Shown here: positions 25,814 to 37,797 of the stretch, in pieces
Numbering within the stretch: position 1 is the stretch's first letter
Layout of the letters: every line of letters starts with the position of its first letter
Assembly (NCBI GenBank): GCA_947359465.1
Contig: CANAIC010000156.1
Coordinates: 95,001-159,000, forward strand
Direction of reading: 5' to 3'
Origin: Metellina segmentata
Taxonomy: Eukaryota; Arthropoda; Arachnida; Araneae; Tetragnathidae
Length of the DNA stretch: 64,000 bases
Translations under genes and position numbers: made by a program
Notes under the pieces: model-generated
Database searches by the model: none
Told to the model about the DNA's origin: nothing
Seen by the model: only the letters and a program-made list of their open reading frames with translations

Positions 25814-27064
25814 ATGGAAAATCAAAAATCTACTTCTCCTTCAGTGGAGCACCTTTATAATAAAAATAGTGAACACAAATCGGAACAGAAATTTTTTTTA
25901 ATGAAAAGTAATGAGGGCAATCTTAAAAACATATCAGCAATATTACTTCATAAAACGATATTAGGAATGGTTGGAGAAACAAAAAATATTAAAAAAACCC
26001 TAGCAGGAGATGTTCTTATAGAAATAACAAATAAAACACAGGCTATAAACATCCAAAAAATAAAATCTGTCGGTCCAATAGCTGTAACTGTGACACCACA
26101 CAAAACATTAAATTCATCGCGGGGAGTAATTTCTGAATCCGACCTAGTTCATGACACCGAAGAAGACATCCTTGAAACCCTGTCCCAACAATACGTAACC
26201 AATGTCAAAAGAATAACAATATCAAGAAATGGCCAAAGAATACCCACCAAACACATAATACTAACATTCAATACACCAAGTCTACCAAAGCATGTTAAAA
26301 TAGCCTATATTAATTGCCCTGTTCGACCTTTCATTCCTAACCCAGTCCGTTGTTTTAAATGTCAGAGATTCGGCCACTCTTTTCTTGCTTGCCGTGGCAA
26401 AGAAACCTGTGCGAAATGCTGTAGTACAGAACATAAGACCGATGTCTGTACTACATCATCCCTTTGCTGTGTCAACTGCAAAGGTGAACATCCAGCTTTT
26501 GCCAGGTCTTGCCCTAAATTTCAAACAGAAAAGGAAATTCAAACAATAAAAGTCCAACAAAACATTTCATTTCCCGAAGCACGAAAAATTGTTAATGATC
26601 GCACCCCAAAACCTGGAATATCATACTCTTCAATAGTAAAAAAAACCTTCACAACTATTGGTACTCAAACCGATGTAACTATTTTTAAGCCATCTCCCCA
26701 ACATAAAACTGCAATGAACCAACCTATAACGCCTCTTTTTTCTAAAGCATCAGCTACAACCTCAACAAATACAAAACACATAAATCAACCAAATCGATCC
26801 TTAAATACTTCTTTAAAAAGAGCCATATCATCTGAACAAAACAATATTAAAATAGCTAAAAGTACTTCTCAAACCTCTCTTCAACCTGACGTTTCATCCA
26901 GAAATATATTAACTAATCCTTCTACGAGTGACCTCATTAATCTTTACAACACCGAAAGTGATATTTCCTCTGTAGAGAGTGATGGCTTGGAGACTTCGCC
27001 ACCCAAGTCCAAGAAGGATCTTCGGCAAGACAGATCTCGTCCTAGGACGAGAAAACACAAGTAG
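25814..27064 (+). CDS. A1 ORF1: gag-like RNA-binding protein with three zinc knuckles
   Basis: 416 codons, intact. ORF1 proteins of I-type LINEs bind the element RNA and form the ribonucleoprotein that is transposed. The N-terminal part (about 25-115) resembles the RRM-like domain common to these proteins (a K-x-L-A-G-D-V-L-I-E strand, then V-T-V-T-P-H-K-T-L-N-S). Three CCHC knuckles follow at about residues 180-193, 199-212 and 219-233, with spacings C-2-C-4-H-4-C twice and C-2-C-3-H-6-C. The region after the F-P-E-A-R-K-I-V motif is low-complexity, rich in S, T, N and K, and ends in a basic R-P-R-T-R-K-H-K tail. The ATG at 25814 is the first in frame and matches A2. ORF2 starts 29 nt after the stop. 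Confidence 0.93.
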   Translation: MENQKSTSPSVEHLYNKNSEHKSEQKFFLMKSNEGNLKNISAILLHKTILGMVGETKNIKKTLAGDVLIEITNKTQAINIQKIKSVGPIAVTVTPHKTLNSSRGVISESDLVHDTEEDILETLSQQYVTNVKRITISRNGQRIPTKHIILTFNTPSLPKHVKIAYINCPVRPFIPNPVRCFKCQRFGHSFLACRGKETCAKCCSTEHKTDVCTTSSLCCVNCKGEHPAFARSCPKFQTEKEIQTIKVQQNISFPEARKIVNDRTPKPGISYSSIVKKTFTTIGTQTDVTIFKPSPQHKTAMNQPITPLFSKASATTSTNTKHINQPNRSLNTSLKRAISSEQNNIKIAKSTSQTSLQPDVSSRNILTNPSTSDLINLYNTESDISSVESDGLETSPPKSKKDLRQDRSRPRTRKHK

Positions 27065-27093
27065 TTTTTCTTTTCTTTTATCCTTTATTTTTT
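27065..27093 (+). promoter_or_regulatory. Pyrimidine-rich spacer between ORF1 and ORF2 of A1
   Basis: 29 nt, nearly all T and C, between the ORF1 stop and the ORF2 ATG. The same kind of spacer is kept in A2 (41576-41604), A3 (51838-51866) and A4 (59435-59463). It may help re-initiation on ORF2; no mechanism can be shown from sequence. Confidence 0.45.
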
Positions 27094-30000
27094 ATGGCTT
27101 CCTTTCTTTCCTGGAACTGCCGGGGTTTTCGTCAAAAAATTGATGACGTAAAAGACATCATAAACAACCATAAGCCAGCTGCAATTGCCCTCCAGGAGAC
27201 GTATCTAAAAAACGCCGATACCACCAACATTTGTCATTTCACTTTGTTTAGAAAAGATTACGACGATGGCCAAAGAGCATGTGGAGGTGTTGCATTGCTT
27301 ACCTCCCATGACTTTCCAGTCACCCAAATTAACCTTACAACAAATCTCCAAGCTGTTGCTGTAAGACTTCATATAAATATTCTAATCACAATATGTAATT
27401 TATACTTACCTCCTAACACCCATATCGCCACTTCTGACTTAAATAATTTAATAGATCAACTTCCGCAACCATTCATCATACTTGGTGACCTAAATGGCCA
27501 TCATATCGTCTGGGGCAGTTCAGACATTAATAGTAGAGGCAAACAGATCGAAAAATTAATAACAGACAATGATTTATGCATCATGAATAACGACCAACCT
27601 ACTTACTTTCACTCACCTTCACTTACTTACCATTCAATAGATCTGGCAATTTGCACTCCTCCAATTTTACCATTTTGGACTTTTTCTGTGGATCCTTACC
27701 TCTACAATAGCGACCATTATCCTATAAAACTAAAATATGCAGGCCAATACCAACCTCACACTGACAGCCAATCCAACTATATTTTTGAAACTGCCAACTG
27801 GCCACTTTTTACCAGCCTCGCAGATATTTCAAACGCAGTAGAAATTGGTGACATCGATGAAGTGACTTTAAAAATAACAGATATAATTATAGCAAGTGCT
27901 GACGCTTCCATTAAAAAAGTTATTAATAGGCCTAAAAAACAAAAGAAACCTTGGTGGAATGAGGATTGTAGCGATGCCTATCGGAAACAGAGGAAAGCCT
28001 GGAATATCTTCAATAGATACCCGACGAGTGAAAACTATATTTTTTATAAAAACACAAAAGCTTCCTTTCGAAAAATACAACGACGTAGTAAGAGGGATTC
28101 TTGGATGAATTATATCAATACTATTAATAGTAAAGTCACTAGTAAACAATTATGGAACCGAATTAAAAGAATTTCTGGTGTCTACCCAAAAAAACAGATT
28201 CCTATTCTTGAAAATAATAATGTAATACTATCGGCACCCAAAGACATAGCAAACACAATTGCTTCATGTCTTTCCGAAATATCCAGCTCCAACAACTACA
28301 CTGAAAGTTTTAAGAAAATTAAAATCGCATCTGAAAAGAATAAAGTTAATTTTACCTCAAACCGTATACTATCTTATAATTGTGATTTTACTTTTCCCGA
28401 ATTGACAAAGGCTTTATCCTTAGTTCACAAATCAACCCCTGGCCCAGATAATATTAGTTACATCATGCTCAAACATCTATCCAATAGTTCTTTAAATTAT
28501 CTCCTGAAATTTTATAACAGAATTTGGACCGAGCACACTTTTCCGCAGTCATGGCGATATGCTACTATAATACCCATACTGAAACCGAACAAAGACCCCA
28601 AGAATCCTTCGAACTACCGTCCAATAGCCTTGACAAGCTGCGTATGCAAAGTTCTTGAAAAGATGGTCAACGCAAGGCTAATGTATGTTTTAGAAATAGA
28701 TAAATGTCTCTCTCCACTTCAAAGTGGTTTCAGAAAAAGTAGATCGACTATTGACAACTTAGTAGCTCTCGAGACCGAAATACGTAACGCTTTTGTGCAA
28801 AATAAGCATATCGTCTCGATTTTTTTCGATATCGAAAAAGCCTACGATCGAACGTGGAGACATGGAATTTTAAAAGACATTTTTAAAAATGACATAAGAG
28901 GAAATCTGCCTATTTTTATCCAAAATTTCTTAGAGAAAAGGTATTTTAAAGTAAGGATTGGATCGATTTTATCCGATATTTTTATTCAAGAGGAGGGGGT
29001 GCCACAAGGCAGTGTTTTAAGTGTGACTCTATTTATTTTAAAGATTAATGATATTGTTTCTAATTTGCCTCCGTCTGTAAAAGGTCTTATTTATGTTGAC
29101 GATCTGCAAATTTCATGCGCAGCTAAAGACATTCGTTTAATAGAGAGACAACTTCAACAGGCAGTAAATAAAATCACACATTGGACTAATGAAAATGGTT
29201 TCAGTTTTTCACCTTCTAAAACCGCTTGTGTTCATTTTTGCAAAAAGCGTAATCTTCATCTTGACCCTGAAATATTTTTCAAAGATATTTTAATTAATGT
29301 TGTGGACAATTTAAAATTTTTAGGTATCATATTTGACAAGAAGTTGACTTTTCAACCGCATATTTTAAATCTACGCAAACGTTGCGAAAAGGCCCTCAAC
29401 ATATTAAAAGTTTTATCGAAATTATCATGGGGATCTGATCGTACTTGTCTTTTGAAAATATATAGAACTTTAATACGATCTAAATTGGACTACGGCTGCG
29501 TGGTGTATGGTTCAGCAAGAAAATCTGCTCTTCAAACTCTGAACACCATCCACCACACAGCTTTACGTTTATGTTCTGGGGCCTTTAGGACTTCACCTGT
29601 AAGAAGCTTGTATGTGGACACCTTTGAACCTTCTCTGGACTTAAGGCGACAGTTGTTGTCCTTAGAATATTATGTTAGAATTTCCTCAATACCTCATCAC
29701 CCATTGCATACCATTCATCACAGTCCATATTTAAAAAGCGCGCCTTTATCAAGCAAAAACATCCTTCATCCCTACATTCCATTTAAGAATGCTGGATTTG
29801 TTGAACGGATCCGAAATTTCTTCACTTGTCGTCACCCAGAAAAAACTGTATTATTTCTCTCCTTGGTTTAATCATAATTTTGTATTTCAAAACCCCTTCA
29901 AAGATTTTTATAAGGCAGATACATCTGATATTATTTACAAACAACTCTTTCAAAACCATACAGAAAAATACTCTAATTTCATTTATATTTATACCGACGG

Positions 30001-30778
30001 ATCTAAAAGGGCAAACTATGTTGGAGCTGCGTTCACTATTAATCACTCTGTTCACAGTTTTAAACTTCATTCTTCCTGTTCTGTTTTTACCTCTGAAATC
30101 ATGGCCATATATAAAGCATTAGAATATATATCGGATCATTCTCATAAAAAATGTATTATTTTTACAGATTCATTAAGTGTTTTACAGTCATTGAAACATC
30201 CTGATCATTCCAGTCATCCCGTTGTTTTAGAGTCATTAAAAAGAATTTATCATCTTTCATCCAAAAATTTTAACTTGTTATTTTGTTGGATCCCATCTCA
30301 TGTTGGGATATCTGGAAATGAATTAGTTGACAAAGCCGCCAAATCGGCCGTAAATAATTTTAATCATACCATTCCTTATCGTGACCTAAAATCTATCATT
30401 TACACATTTTTACAAGACAAATGGCAAAACGAATGGAATAGAGAAACTGAAAACAAACTCCATGCTATAAAACCAAATATAACTCTATGGCAGTCACCAG
30501 CTTTAAGACGACAGCAGGTAATGCTAACTCGACTCCGTATTGGTCATACGCGTATAACTCATAGGCACCTCCTCCTCGGAGAAGATCATCCCATTTGTAA
30601 TTACTGCATTTGCCCACTAACTGTAAAACACATTTTAATAGAGTGTTCTCATTTTAATTATCAACGACTTAAATATTTTAATTCTTTTACCTTGACTTTA
30701 GAAGACATGGTTGGGGAGAATCCTCATCCAAATATTTTTAGCTTTTTACATGACATTGGTTTTATCCATCACATATAA
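27094..30778 (+). pseudogene. A1 ORF2: endonuclease-RT-RNase H polyprotein with one frameshift
   Basis: Frame one (27094-29871) carries the endonuclease (S-W-N-C-R-G-F start, catalytic E35 in A-L-Q-E-T, G-D-L-N-G-H at 131-136, S-D-H-Y-P near 205) and the RT (motif A D579 in F-F-D-I-E-K-A-Y-D, G-V-P-Q-G-S, Y-V-D-D at 667-670). Near 29731-29745 the A-rich stretch has four extra bases relative to A4, which shifts the frame and ends it in an unrelated tail. The RNase H and the C-terminal C-x2-C-x8-H-x4-C motif continue in another frame (ATG at 29789, stop at 30778). The protein would nick the target and copy RNA from its tail. With the shift it lacks RNase H, so this copy is probably inactive alone. 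A3 gives the intact length (1230 codons). Confidence 0.93.
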
Positions 30779-30919
30779 TTTCATATAGTATTTACTCATT
30801 ATGTTTTGACTCATCTCATTTCATTATTATATTATGTATCTGATTTTTATCTTGAGTTTGGCATAATATGTCCCAAGAGGACTCAATGCCACAAAACTAA
30901 ATCCAATCCAATCCAATCC
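30779..30919 (+). other. A1 3' UTR with stem-loop and (AATCC)4 tail
   Basis: After an AT-rich stretch, a two-part hairpin lies at 30859-30891: outer stem TGGCA/TGCCA, inner stem GTCC (30870-30873) with GGAC (30879-30882), loop CAAGA. A competing 6-bp pairing joins TTGAGT (30852-30857) with ACTCAA (30881-30886). The tail is exactly four AATCC units at 30900-30919. Stringent LINEs need such a 3' structure for the RT to select their own RNA, which is the likely role here. Confidence 0.75.
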
Positions 30920-30931
30920 ATTACTTCACGC
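30920..30931. repeat. Target-site duplication, right copy, element A1
   Basis: ATTACTTCACGC, identical to 25266-25277. The satellite resumes in register from here. Confidence 0.95.
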
Positions 30932-33900
30932 TTGAAGGCATTAATAGACTGCTGTTCACCGACAATCAGCATGTCGTCAACATATAACCCAAGGAAAAGC
31001 TTTCTCCCCTGGTGATAGTAGACACATGGGTCATATTTGGAACGCAGCAGTCCATAGTCCTTCAAAAAAGAATCAAAACACTTGTTCCATTATTATCGTT
31101 TAAATGCTCCACCATCTCTTCTAATTTAATATCCAATGGTGTTATCTTGTCTCCTGGTCCGATGACTTGTGGAGTGGCGTCTGCAACTGGTGCTTCTTCT
31201 TCTGTTTCTTCATCGCTGTCGGGCTGTGCGTCTGCCATCCGCTCTAGCTCTTTGAGCTGCTTTCTTTGTTCTTTGATTCGGGTCGCGGCAACCTTTGTGT
31301 TGACAAATTGGCGCTTGAATCCGGCACCCGATCCTAAGCTCAGCCCAACCATAGCGGCCGAATTCGCTGTTCCAGCGACGTCAACCGCTCCATTCGCCAC
31401 TATGGCGCCATACGATCTACTGAGCCCCAGCGTGATTCCAATGAAATGGAGCCACATGTATAAAGTCGGATTGGTGCTGCTCGAGTAGGCGGACTTGGTC
31501 GTCATGCCCATTTCGAGATGGTAGGGAAAATAAGAGAACGCGTCCCCTACTCCCTCTTCTGCTTTCGAAATGACGCCGATTTCCTTCGCTACATGGGGGC
31601 TGAGGCAGTGCATTAGAAGTTCCTTTGTACTAAGCCCAGCCGCTCTAGCAACTTGTCCTAGTGTGGTGATGACAGCAGCTCCCCGGAATCGAGAAGGGAG
31701 AGTTGCCATCCTCATCCCCGATCCCGGGAGCTTGACGAACTTGAAGAAGTACATATCAATTGCACATATCATGGAGCGGTAGCCTTCAGTCAGTTTATCT
31801 TCTCCAATGTACCCATCGAAGTCTATCCAATGGTGTTGAGGCTCCCTTCACTCCGGTTGAGTTGTACAGCTCTAGCACCTCTTCGATGTAACCCGTTTGG
31901 TCAAGTGAGACCGAACCGTCTGCTAGTCTGGTTATCTTCATTGAAAGGATCTCACTTGCTTCTCCTAGGTCCTTGGCCTTGAACCTTTCCATTACTTCAC
32001 GCTTGAAGGCATTAATAGACTGCTGTTCACCGACAATCAGCATGTCGTCAACATATAACCCAAGGAAAAGCTTTCTCCCCTGGTGATAGTAGACACATGG
32101 GTCATATTTGGAACGCAGCAGTCCATAGTCCTTCAAAAAAGAATCAAAACACTTGTTCCATTATTATCGTTTAAATGCTCCACCATCTCTTCTAATTTAA
32201 TATCCAATGGTGTTATCTTGTCTCCTGGTCCGATGACTTGTGGAGTGGCGTCTGCAACTGGTGCTTCTTCTTCTGTTTCTTCATCGCTCTCATCGCTGTC
32301 GGGCTGTGCGTCTGCCATCCGCTCTAGCTCTTTGAGCTGCTTTCTTTGTTCTTTGATTCGGGTCGCGGCAACCTTTGTGTTGACAAATTGGCGCTTGAAT
32401 CCGGCACCCCCTCCTAAGCTCAGCCCAACCATAGCGGCCGAATTGGCTGTTCCAGCGACGTCAACCGCTCCATTCGCCACTATGGCGCCATACGATCTAC
32501 TGAGCCCCAGCGTGATTCCAATGAAATGGAGCCACATGTATAAAGTCGGATTGGTGCTGCTCGAGTAGGCGGACTTGGTCGTCATGCCCATTTCGAGATG
32601 GTAGGGAAAATAAGAGAACGCGTCCCCTACTCCCTCTTCTGCTTTCGAAATGACGCCGATTTCCTTCGCTACATGGGGGCTGAGGCAGTGCATTAGAAGT
32701 TCCTTTGTACTAAGCCCAGCCGCTCTAGCAACTTGTCCTAGTGTGGTGATGACAGCAGCTCCCCGGAATCGAGAAGGGAGAGTTGCCATCCTCATCCCCG
32801 ATCCCGGGAGCTTGACGAACTTGAAGAAGTACATATCAATTGCACATATCATGGAGCGGTAGCCTTCAGTCAGTTTATCTTCTCCAATGTACCCATCGAA
32901 GTCTATCCAATGGTGTTGAGGCTCCCTTCACTCCGGTTGAGTTGTACAGCTCTAGCACCTCTTCGATGTAACCCGTTTGGTCAAGTGAGACCGAACCGTC
33001 TGCTAGTCTGGTTATCTTCATTGAAAGGATCTCACTTGCTTCTCCTAGGTCCTTGGCCTTGAACCTTTCCATTACTTCACGCTTGAAGGCATTAATAGAC
33101 TGCTGTTCACCGACAATCAGCATGTCGTCAACATATAACCCAAGGAAAAGCTTTCTCCCCTGGTGATAGTAGACACATGGGTCATATTTGGAACGCAGCA
33201 GTCCATAGTCCTTCAAAAAAGAATCAAAACACTTGTTCCATTATTATCGTTTAAATGCTCCACCATCTCTTCTAATTTAATATCCAATGGTGTTATCTTG
33301 TCTCCTGGTCCGATGACTTGTGGAGTGGCGTCTGCAACTGGTGCTTCTTCTTCTGTTTCTTCATCGCTCTCATCGCTGTCGGGCTGTGCGTCTGCCATCC
33401 GCTCTAGCTCTTTGAGCTGCTTTCTTTGTTCTTTGATTCGGGTCGCGGCAACCTTTGTGTTGACAAATTGGCGCTTGAATCCGGCACCCCCTCCTAAGCT
33501 CAGCCCAACCATAGCGGCCGAATTGGCTGTTCCAGCGACGTCAACCGCTCCATTCGCCACTATGGCGCCATACGATCTACTGAGCCCCAGCGTGATTCCA
33601 ATGAAATGGAGCCACATGTATAAAGTCGGATTGGTGCTGCTCGAGTAGGCGGACTTGGTCGTCATGCCCATTTCGAGATGGTAGGGAAAATAAGAGAACG
33701 CGTCCCCTACTCCCTCTTCTGCTTTCGAAATGACGCCGATTTCCTTCGCTACATGGGGGCTGAGGCAGTGCATTAGAAGTTCCTTTGTACTAAGCCCAGC
33801 CGCTCTAGCAACTTGTCCTAGTGTGGTGATGACAGCAGCTCCCCGGAATCGAGAAGGGAGAGTTGCCATCCTCATCCCCGATCCCGGGAGCTTGACGAAC

Positions 33901-35642
33901 TTGAAGAAGTACATATCAATTGCACATATCATGGAGCGGTAGCCTTCAGTCAGTTTATCTTCTCCAATGTACCCATCGAAGTCTATCCAATGGTGTTGAG
34001 GCTCCCTTCACTCCGGTTGAGTTGTACAGCTCTAGCACCTCTTCGATGTAACCCGTTTGGTCAAGTGAGACCGAACCGTCTGCTAGTCTGGTTATCTTCA
34101 TTGAAAGGATCTCACTTGCTTCTCCTAGGTCCTTGGCCTTGAACCTTTCCATTACTTCACGCTTGAAGGCATTAATAGACTGCTGTTCACCGACAATCAG
34201 CATGTCGTCAACATATAACCCAAGGAAAAGCTTTCTCCCCTGGTGATAGTAGACACATGGGTCATATTTGGAACGCAGCAGTCCATAGTCCTTCAAAAAA
34301 GAATCAAAACACTTGTTCCATTATTATCGTTTAAATGCTCCACCATCTCTTCTAATTTAATATCCAATGGTGTTATCTTGTCTCCTGGTCCGATGACTTG
34401 TGGAGTGGCGTCTGCAACTGGTGCTTCTTCTTCTGTTTCTTCATCGCTCTCATCGCTGTTGGGCTGTGCGTCTGCCATCCGCTCTAGCTCTTTGAGCTGC
34501 TTTCTTTGTTCTTTGATTCGGGTCGCGGCAACCTTTGTGTTGACAAATTGGCGCTTGAATCCGGCACCCCCTCCTAAGCTCAGCCCAACCATAGCGGCCG
34601 AATTGGCTGTTCCAGCGACGTCAACCGCTCCATTCGCCACTATGGCGCCATACGATCTACTGAGCCCCAGCGTGATTCCAATGAAATGGAGCCACATGTA
34701 TAAAGTCGGATTGGTGCTGCTCGAGTAGGCGGACTTGGTCGTCATGCCCATTTCGAGATGGTAGGGAAAATAAGAGAACGCGTCCCCTACTCCCTCTTCT
34801 GCTTTCGAAATGACGCCGATTTCCTTCGCTACATGGGGGCTGAGGCAGTGCATTAGAAGTTCCTTTGTACTAAGCCCAGCCGCTCTAGCAACTTGTCCTA
34901 GTGTGGTGATGACAGCAGCTCCCCGGAATCGAGAAGGGAGAGTTGCCATCCTCATCCCCGATCCCGGGAGCTTGACGAACTTGAAGAAGTACATATCAAT
35001 TGCACATATCATGGAGCGGTAGCCTTCAGTCAGTTTATCTTCTCCAATGTACCCATCGAAGTCTATCCAATGGTGTTGAGGCTCCCTTCACTCCGGTTGA
35101 GTTGTACAGCTCTAGCACCTCTTCGATGTAACCCGTTTGGTCAAGTGAGACCGAACCGTCTGCTAGTCTGGTTATCTTCATTGAAAGGATCTCACTTGCT
35201 TCTCCTAGGTCCTTGGCCTTGAACCTTTCCATTACTTCACGCTTGAAGGCATTAATAGACTGCTGTTCACCGACAATCAGCATGTCGTCAACATATAACC
35301 CAAGGAAAAGCTTTCTCCCCTGGTGATAGTAGACACATGGGTCATATTTGGAACGCAGCAGTCCATAGTCCTTCAAAAAAGAATCAAAACACTTGTTCCA
35401 TTATTATCGTTTAAATGCTCCACCATCTCTTCTAATTTAATATCCAATGGTGTTATCTTGTCTCCTGGTCCGATGACTTGTGGAGTGGCGTCTGCAACTG
35501 GTGCTTCTTCTTCTGTTTCTTCATCGCTCTCATCGCTGTCGGGCTGTGCGTCTGCCATCCGCTCTAGCTCTTTGAGCTGCTTTCTTTGTTCTTTGATTCG
35601 GGTCGCGGCAACCTTTGTGTTGACAAATTGGCGCTTGAATCC

Positions 35643-35653
35643 GGCACCCCCTC
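35643..35653. repeat. Target-site duplication, left copy, element B
   Basis: GGCACCCCCTC, repeated at 47310-47320. Preceded by AATCC in the satellite. Confidence 0.92.
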
Positions 35654-36461
35654 GCCCCCAGGGGCATTCCTTCTTTAGGTTTGTACGGGCTTCACAACCC
35701 CGGGGTACCTGAGTGATCTTTTTCTTTCCCTGGGGTTTACTTTCTTTGGTAAACATGGGGGTCGCGCTCCCGGGACACCCAAGCGATCGTTCTCTATTTT
35801 CATCCCACTACTCTATTCCCCACCCCCTCTTTTCTTTCACTTTTCACGTCTTGCGAATCGGAAATTATATTTAAATATCTTTACATTGAAAAATCACCTT
35901 ATATTCATTCTTTAGTTATTAAAATCTATGCTAGTTACATGTGGTTTGTTTTATAAAATGCATTTTTTAGTTGCGTTAACTTTTATTTATTTAAAATTAT
36001 CATTTATTTGTTTTCTTATTTTGTTGCTTTTAAAAAGACGTCAGTACGTTTTTTCTGACCCGCATGTTTGCCGTGTGCGGCGTCCCGTATCGGGGGAAAG
36101 TGGAGTCCTGGGGTACCTGATGCGTGCCCTTTGGTCCATGCTTCTGCGTAGACGGGTGGCTGGAGTGAGCCCGCTCTAGTCAATCGGCTCACTTAACATC
36201 TCTGGGGTTCACCACGTCAGGGCGATTGATCCCCCTGTCGTGCTGGACTTCATTGTGTTAAGCAATTTTTGGGTTAGTGTTGCAGTTAGAGATGCCCTGG
36301 TTGAACCGGTGGATTCCCATCTCGACACTGTAACACTATATTCTGGTGCGACCTCTGAGGCAGCTCCGAGATCTGTTGCTGGACAACTGCCGGATGCTGC
36401 CTCCCCTGGTTGGGCTCCATGGCGGGCGGGGGCGCACCAGAACGAACAAATATCTATCCTC
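35654..36461 (+). promoter_or_regulatory. Element B 5' UTR
   Basis: 808 bp. The first 65 or so bases (to about 35720) match the terminal block of family A. Then come a GC-rich segment (about 35735-35800), a T-rich and AT-rich segment (about 35815-36050), and a GC-richer part where a stretch near 36060-36130 resembles the family A leader (ATGTTTGCCGTG against CGTGTTTGCCGTG). I see no gene in it apart from an upstream ORF at its end. Confidence 0.65.
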
Positions 36462-36475
36462 ATGGCATCCTCTAA
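36419..36475 (+). promoter_or_regulatory. Upstream ORF in the B leader overlapping ORF1
   Basis: ATG-G in the context GGGCTCC-ATGG-CGGGCGG, homologous to the upstream ATG of family A. Here it reads 18 codons and overlaps the ORF1 start at 36462 out of frame. It may be the original ORF1 start displaced by an indel, or a regulatory upstream ORF. Confidence 0.4.
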
Positions 36476-37797
36476 TTTATGGCCAGACGGAGGCCTTAAC
36501 CCGTCAACCTCTAAGTGCGACGGAATTGACAATCATGATTTAAATGAAAAATCAAATGAAAATGAAAACATCGAAAGCATTTTGCAAGATAATAATTCTG
36601 AAAAATCAATTCCCAAATTTCTTATAATCCATAACGATTCTAACAAATTAGCAAAGATGTCCCCCTTTTTAATTGAAAAATATATTAAACACTCTGCTGG
36701 TGAAGTTAAAAATGTAAGAAAATTAAAATCCGGAGACCTTTTGATTGAATCCAATTCCTTTAAACAGTGCAAATCTATTAAACATAAAAAATTTTGGTGA
36801 AGTAGACGTAACAGTTTTCCCACACAGAACATTAAACTATTCAAAAGGCGTTATATCTTCTGATGAACTGTTAATGGTTTCTGAAGAAGAGTTCGTTTTT
36901 GAATTGAAAGACCAAAAAGTAATAGCCGCTAAAAGAATAATGCTCAGAAACAATGACAGTTATATACCATCCATAAATGTAATTTTAACTTTCGACTCAC
37001 CCGTTATGCCAACAAAAGTAAAAGCTGGGTACTTGTGCTGCGAGGTTCGTGCTTTTGTCCCGAATCCCGTTCGGTGTTTTAAATGCCAGCGGTTTGGGCA
37101 CGCAAAAACATCGTGCCGTGCATCTGTCCCTATCTGTGCACGCTGCTCAAATCCCGGGCATGACAGTTCAGACTGCACCTAGTCTGAACATTGTTTTAAT
37201 TGCCAGGGAAACCATGCCGCGTACTCAAGGATGTGCCCAAGATGGATAAAAGAAAAAGAAATACAAACAATAAAAGTAACACGAAACCTTTCATTTCCCG
37301 AAGCCCGCAAAATAGTTGAACTTCGTTCGGCACGAATTAACACGTCATATGCTTCTGTAACTAAAACCACCCACACAATAGCCACCCAAACAGATGACTC
37401 CCCAAGTTTTTCAAACAAAGTAGATAGCGAAACGCAAATTAATTCAAATCTAGATCGATTTCATTCAGTGAATATACAACCTCAAACTCGCAGCACAAAT
37501 CCAGAATCAAGTAAGAACAAAACAAATGATAGATCTACCAACAAACTGCCACAAAGTCTTAAAACAGCGCCCTCAATTTCTCGAACAAATTTACATTCAG
37601 TAAAACAAAATAAAGAAAAAGAAAATAATAGACCAGCCAAATCGCGGAAAACTGTTAATAAACCAAAAACAGACAGCCTATTGGATCTCCATCCTTCCGA
37701 ATCGGACATGGAGTTCGATGCGGAGGATGAAGCAGTAGATTCCAGTGCAGCGTTTTTTAAAAAGGGCACTCGACTCCACCAAAAACCTAAAAAATGA
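36462..37797 (+). pseudogene. B ORF1: gag-like zinc-knuckle protein, frameshifted and with an internal stop
   Basis: The N-terminal part has the same RRM-like pattern as family A (an S-G-D-L-L-I-E strand, then V-T-V-F-P-H-R-T-L-N). An indel near 36775-36785 moves the reading from one frame to the next. The first CCHC knuckle begins at 37075 and the second follows at once. A TAG at 37180-37182 then stops the frame just before the third knuckle (from 37192). Downstream the same frame continues through L-S-F-P-E-A-R-K-I-V and a low-complexity tail to the stop at 37795-37797. The gene is dead by these two lesions, unless the TAG were read through, for which there is no evidence. Confidence 0.88.
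37794..37797 (+). promoter_or_regulatory. ATGA overlap of ORF1 stop and ORF2 start in B
   Basis: The ORF2 ATG (37794-37796) overlaps the ORF1 TGA (37795-37797). Such overlaps are compatible with termination-coupled re-initiation in LINE mRNAs. Family A instead has a 29-nt spacer. Confidence 0.7.

Larger units (their letters stand above)
25278..30919 (+). mobile_element. A1: full-length LINE of the I superfamily, family A (5642 bp)
   Basis: Complete from the GC-rich 5' terminus (GCCCCCAGGGGCATTCC) to the (AATCC)4 tail, flanked by a 12-bp target duplication. Order: 5' UTR with a short upstream ORF, ORF1 (gag-like, zinc knuckles), a 29-nt pyrimidine-rich spacer, ORF2 (endonuclease, RT, RNase H, C-terminal CCHC), 3' UTR with stem-loop, tail. 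ORF1 is intact; ORF2 has one frameshift between RT and RNase H. The RNase H domain, the endonuclease type and the simple-repeat tail place it in the I superfamily rather than Jockey or CR1. It has the same length as A2. Confidence 0.95.
30920..35653. repeat. Satellite array, block 2 (about 4.4 units)
   Basis: Continues the copia fragment cut at 25277. Further copia fragments close at 31795, 32875, 33955 and 35035. Nucleoprotein-like frames: 31062-31772, 32133-32852, 33213-33932, 34293-35012, and a truncated copy from 35373 that the B insertion cuts at 35653. The first unit has a 9-bp deletion in the acidic tail (near 31210-31220, between CATCGCT repeats) and a glycine-to-serine change near 31330. 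The fourth has an aspartate-to-asparagine change near 34460. Allowing for the 9-bp deletion and one target duplication, the spacing to block 1 is exactly one unit. Confidence 0.96.

Noticed and set aside
27868..28149. Minus-strand frames inside ORF2 of the LINEs
   Set aside because: They lie opposite conserved coding sequence, recur at the same place in each copy and have no features of their own.
30852..30891. H-type pseudoknot in the family A 3' UTR
   Set aside because: The strands are in pseudoknot order, but the linkers are 0-1 nt on both sides, which is sterically poor. Alternative hairpins are more likely.
36240..36461. N-terminal extension of B ORF1 upstream of 36462
   Set aside because: The frame is open but has no ATG before 36462, and the sequence is leader-like.
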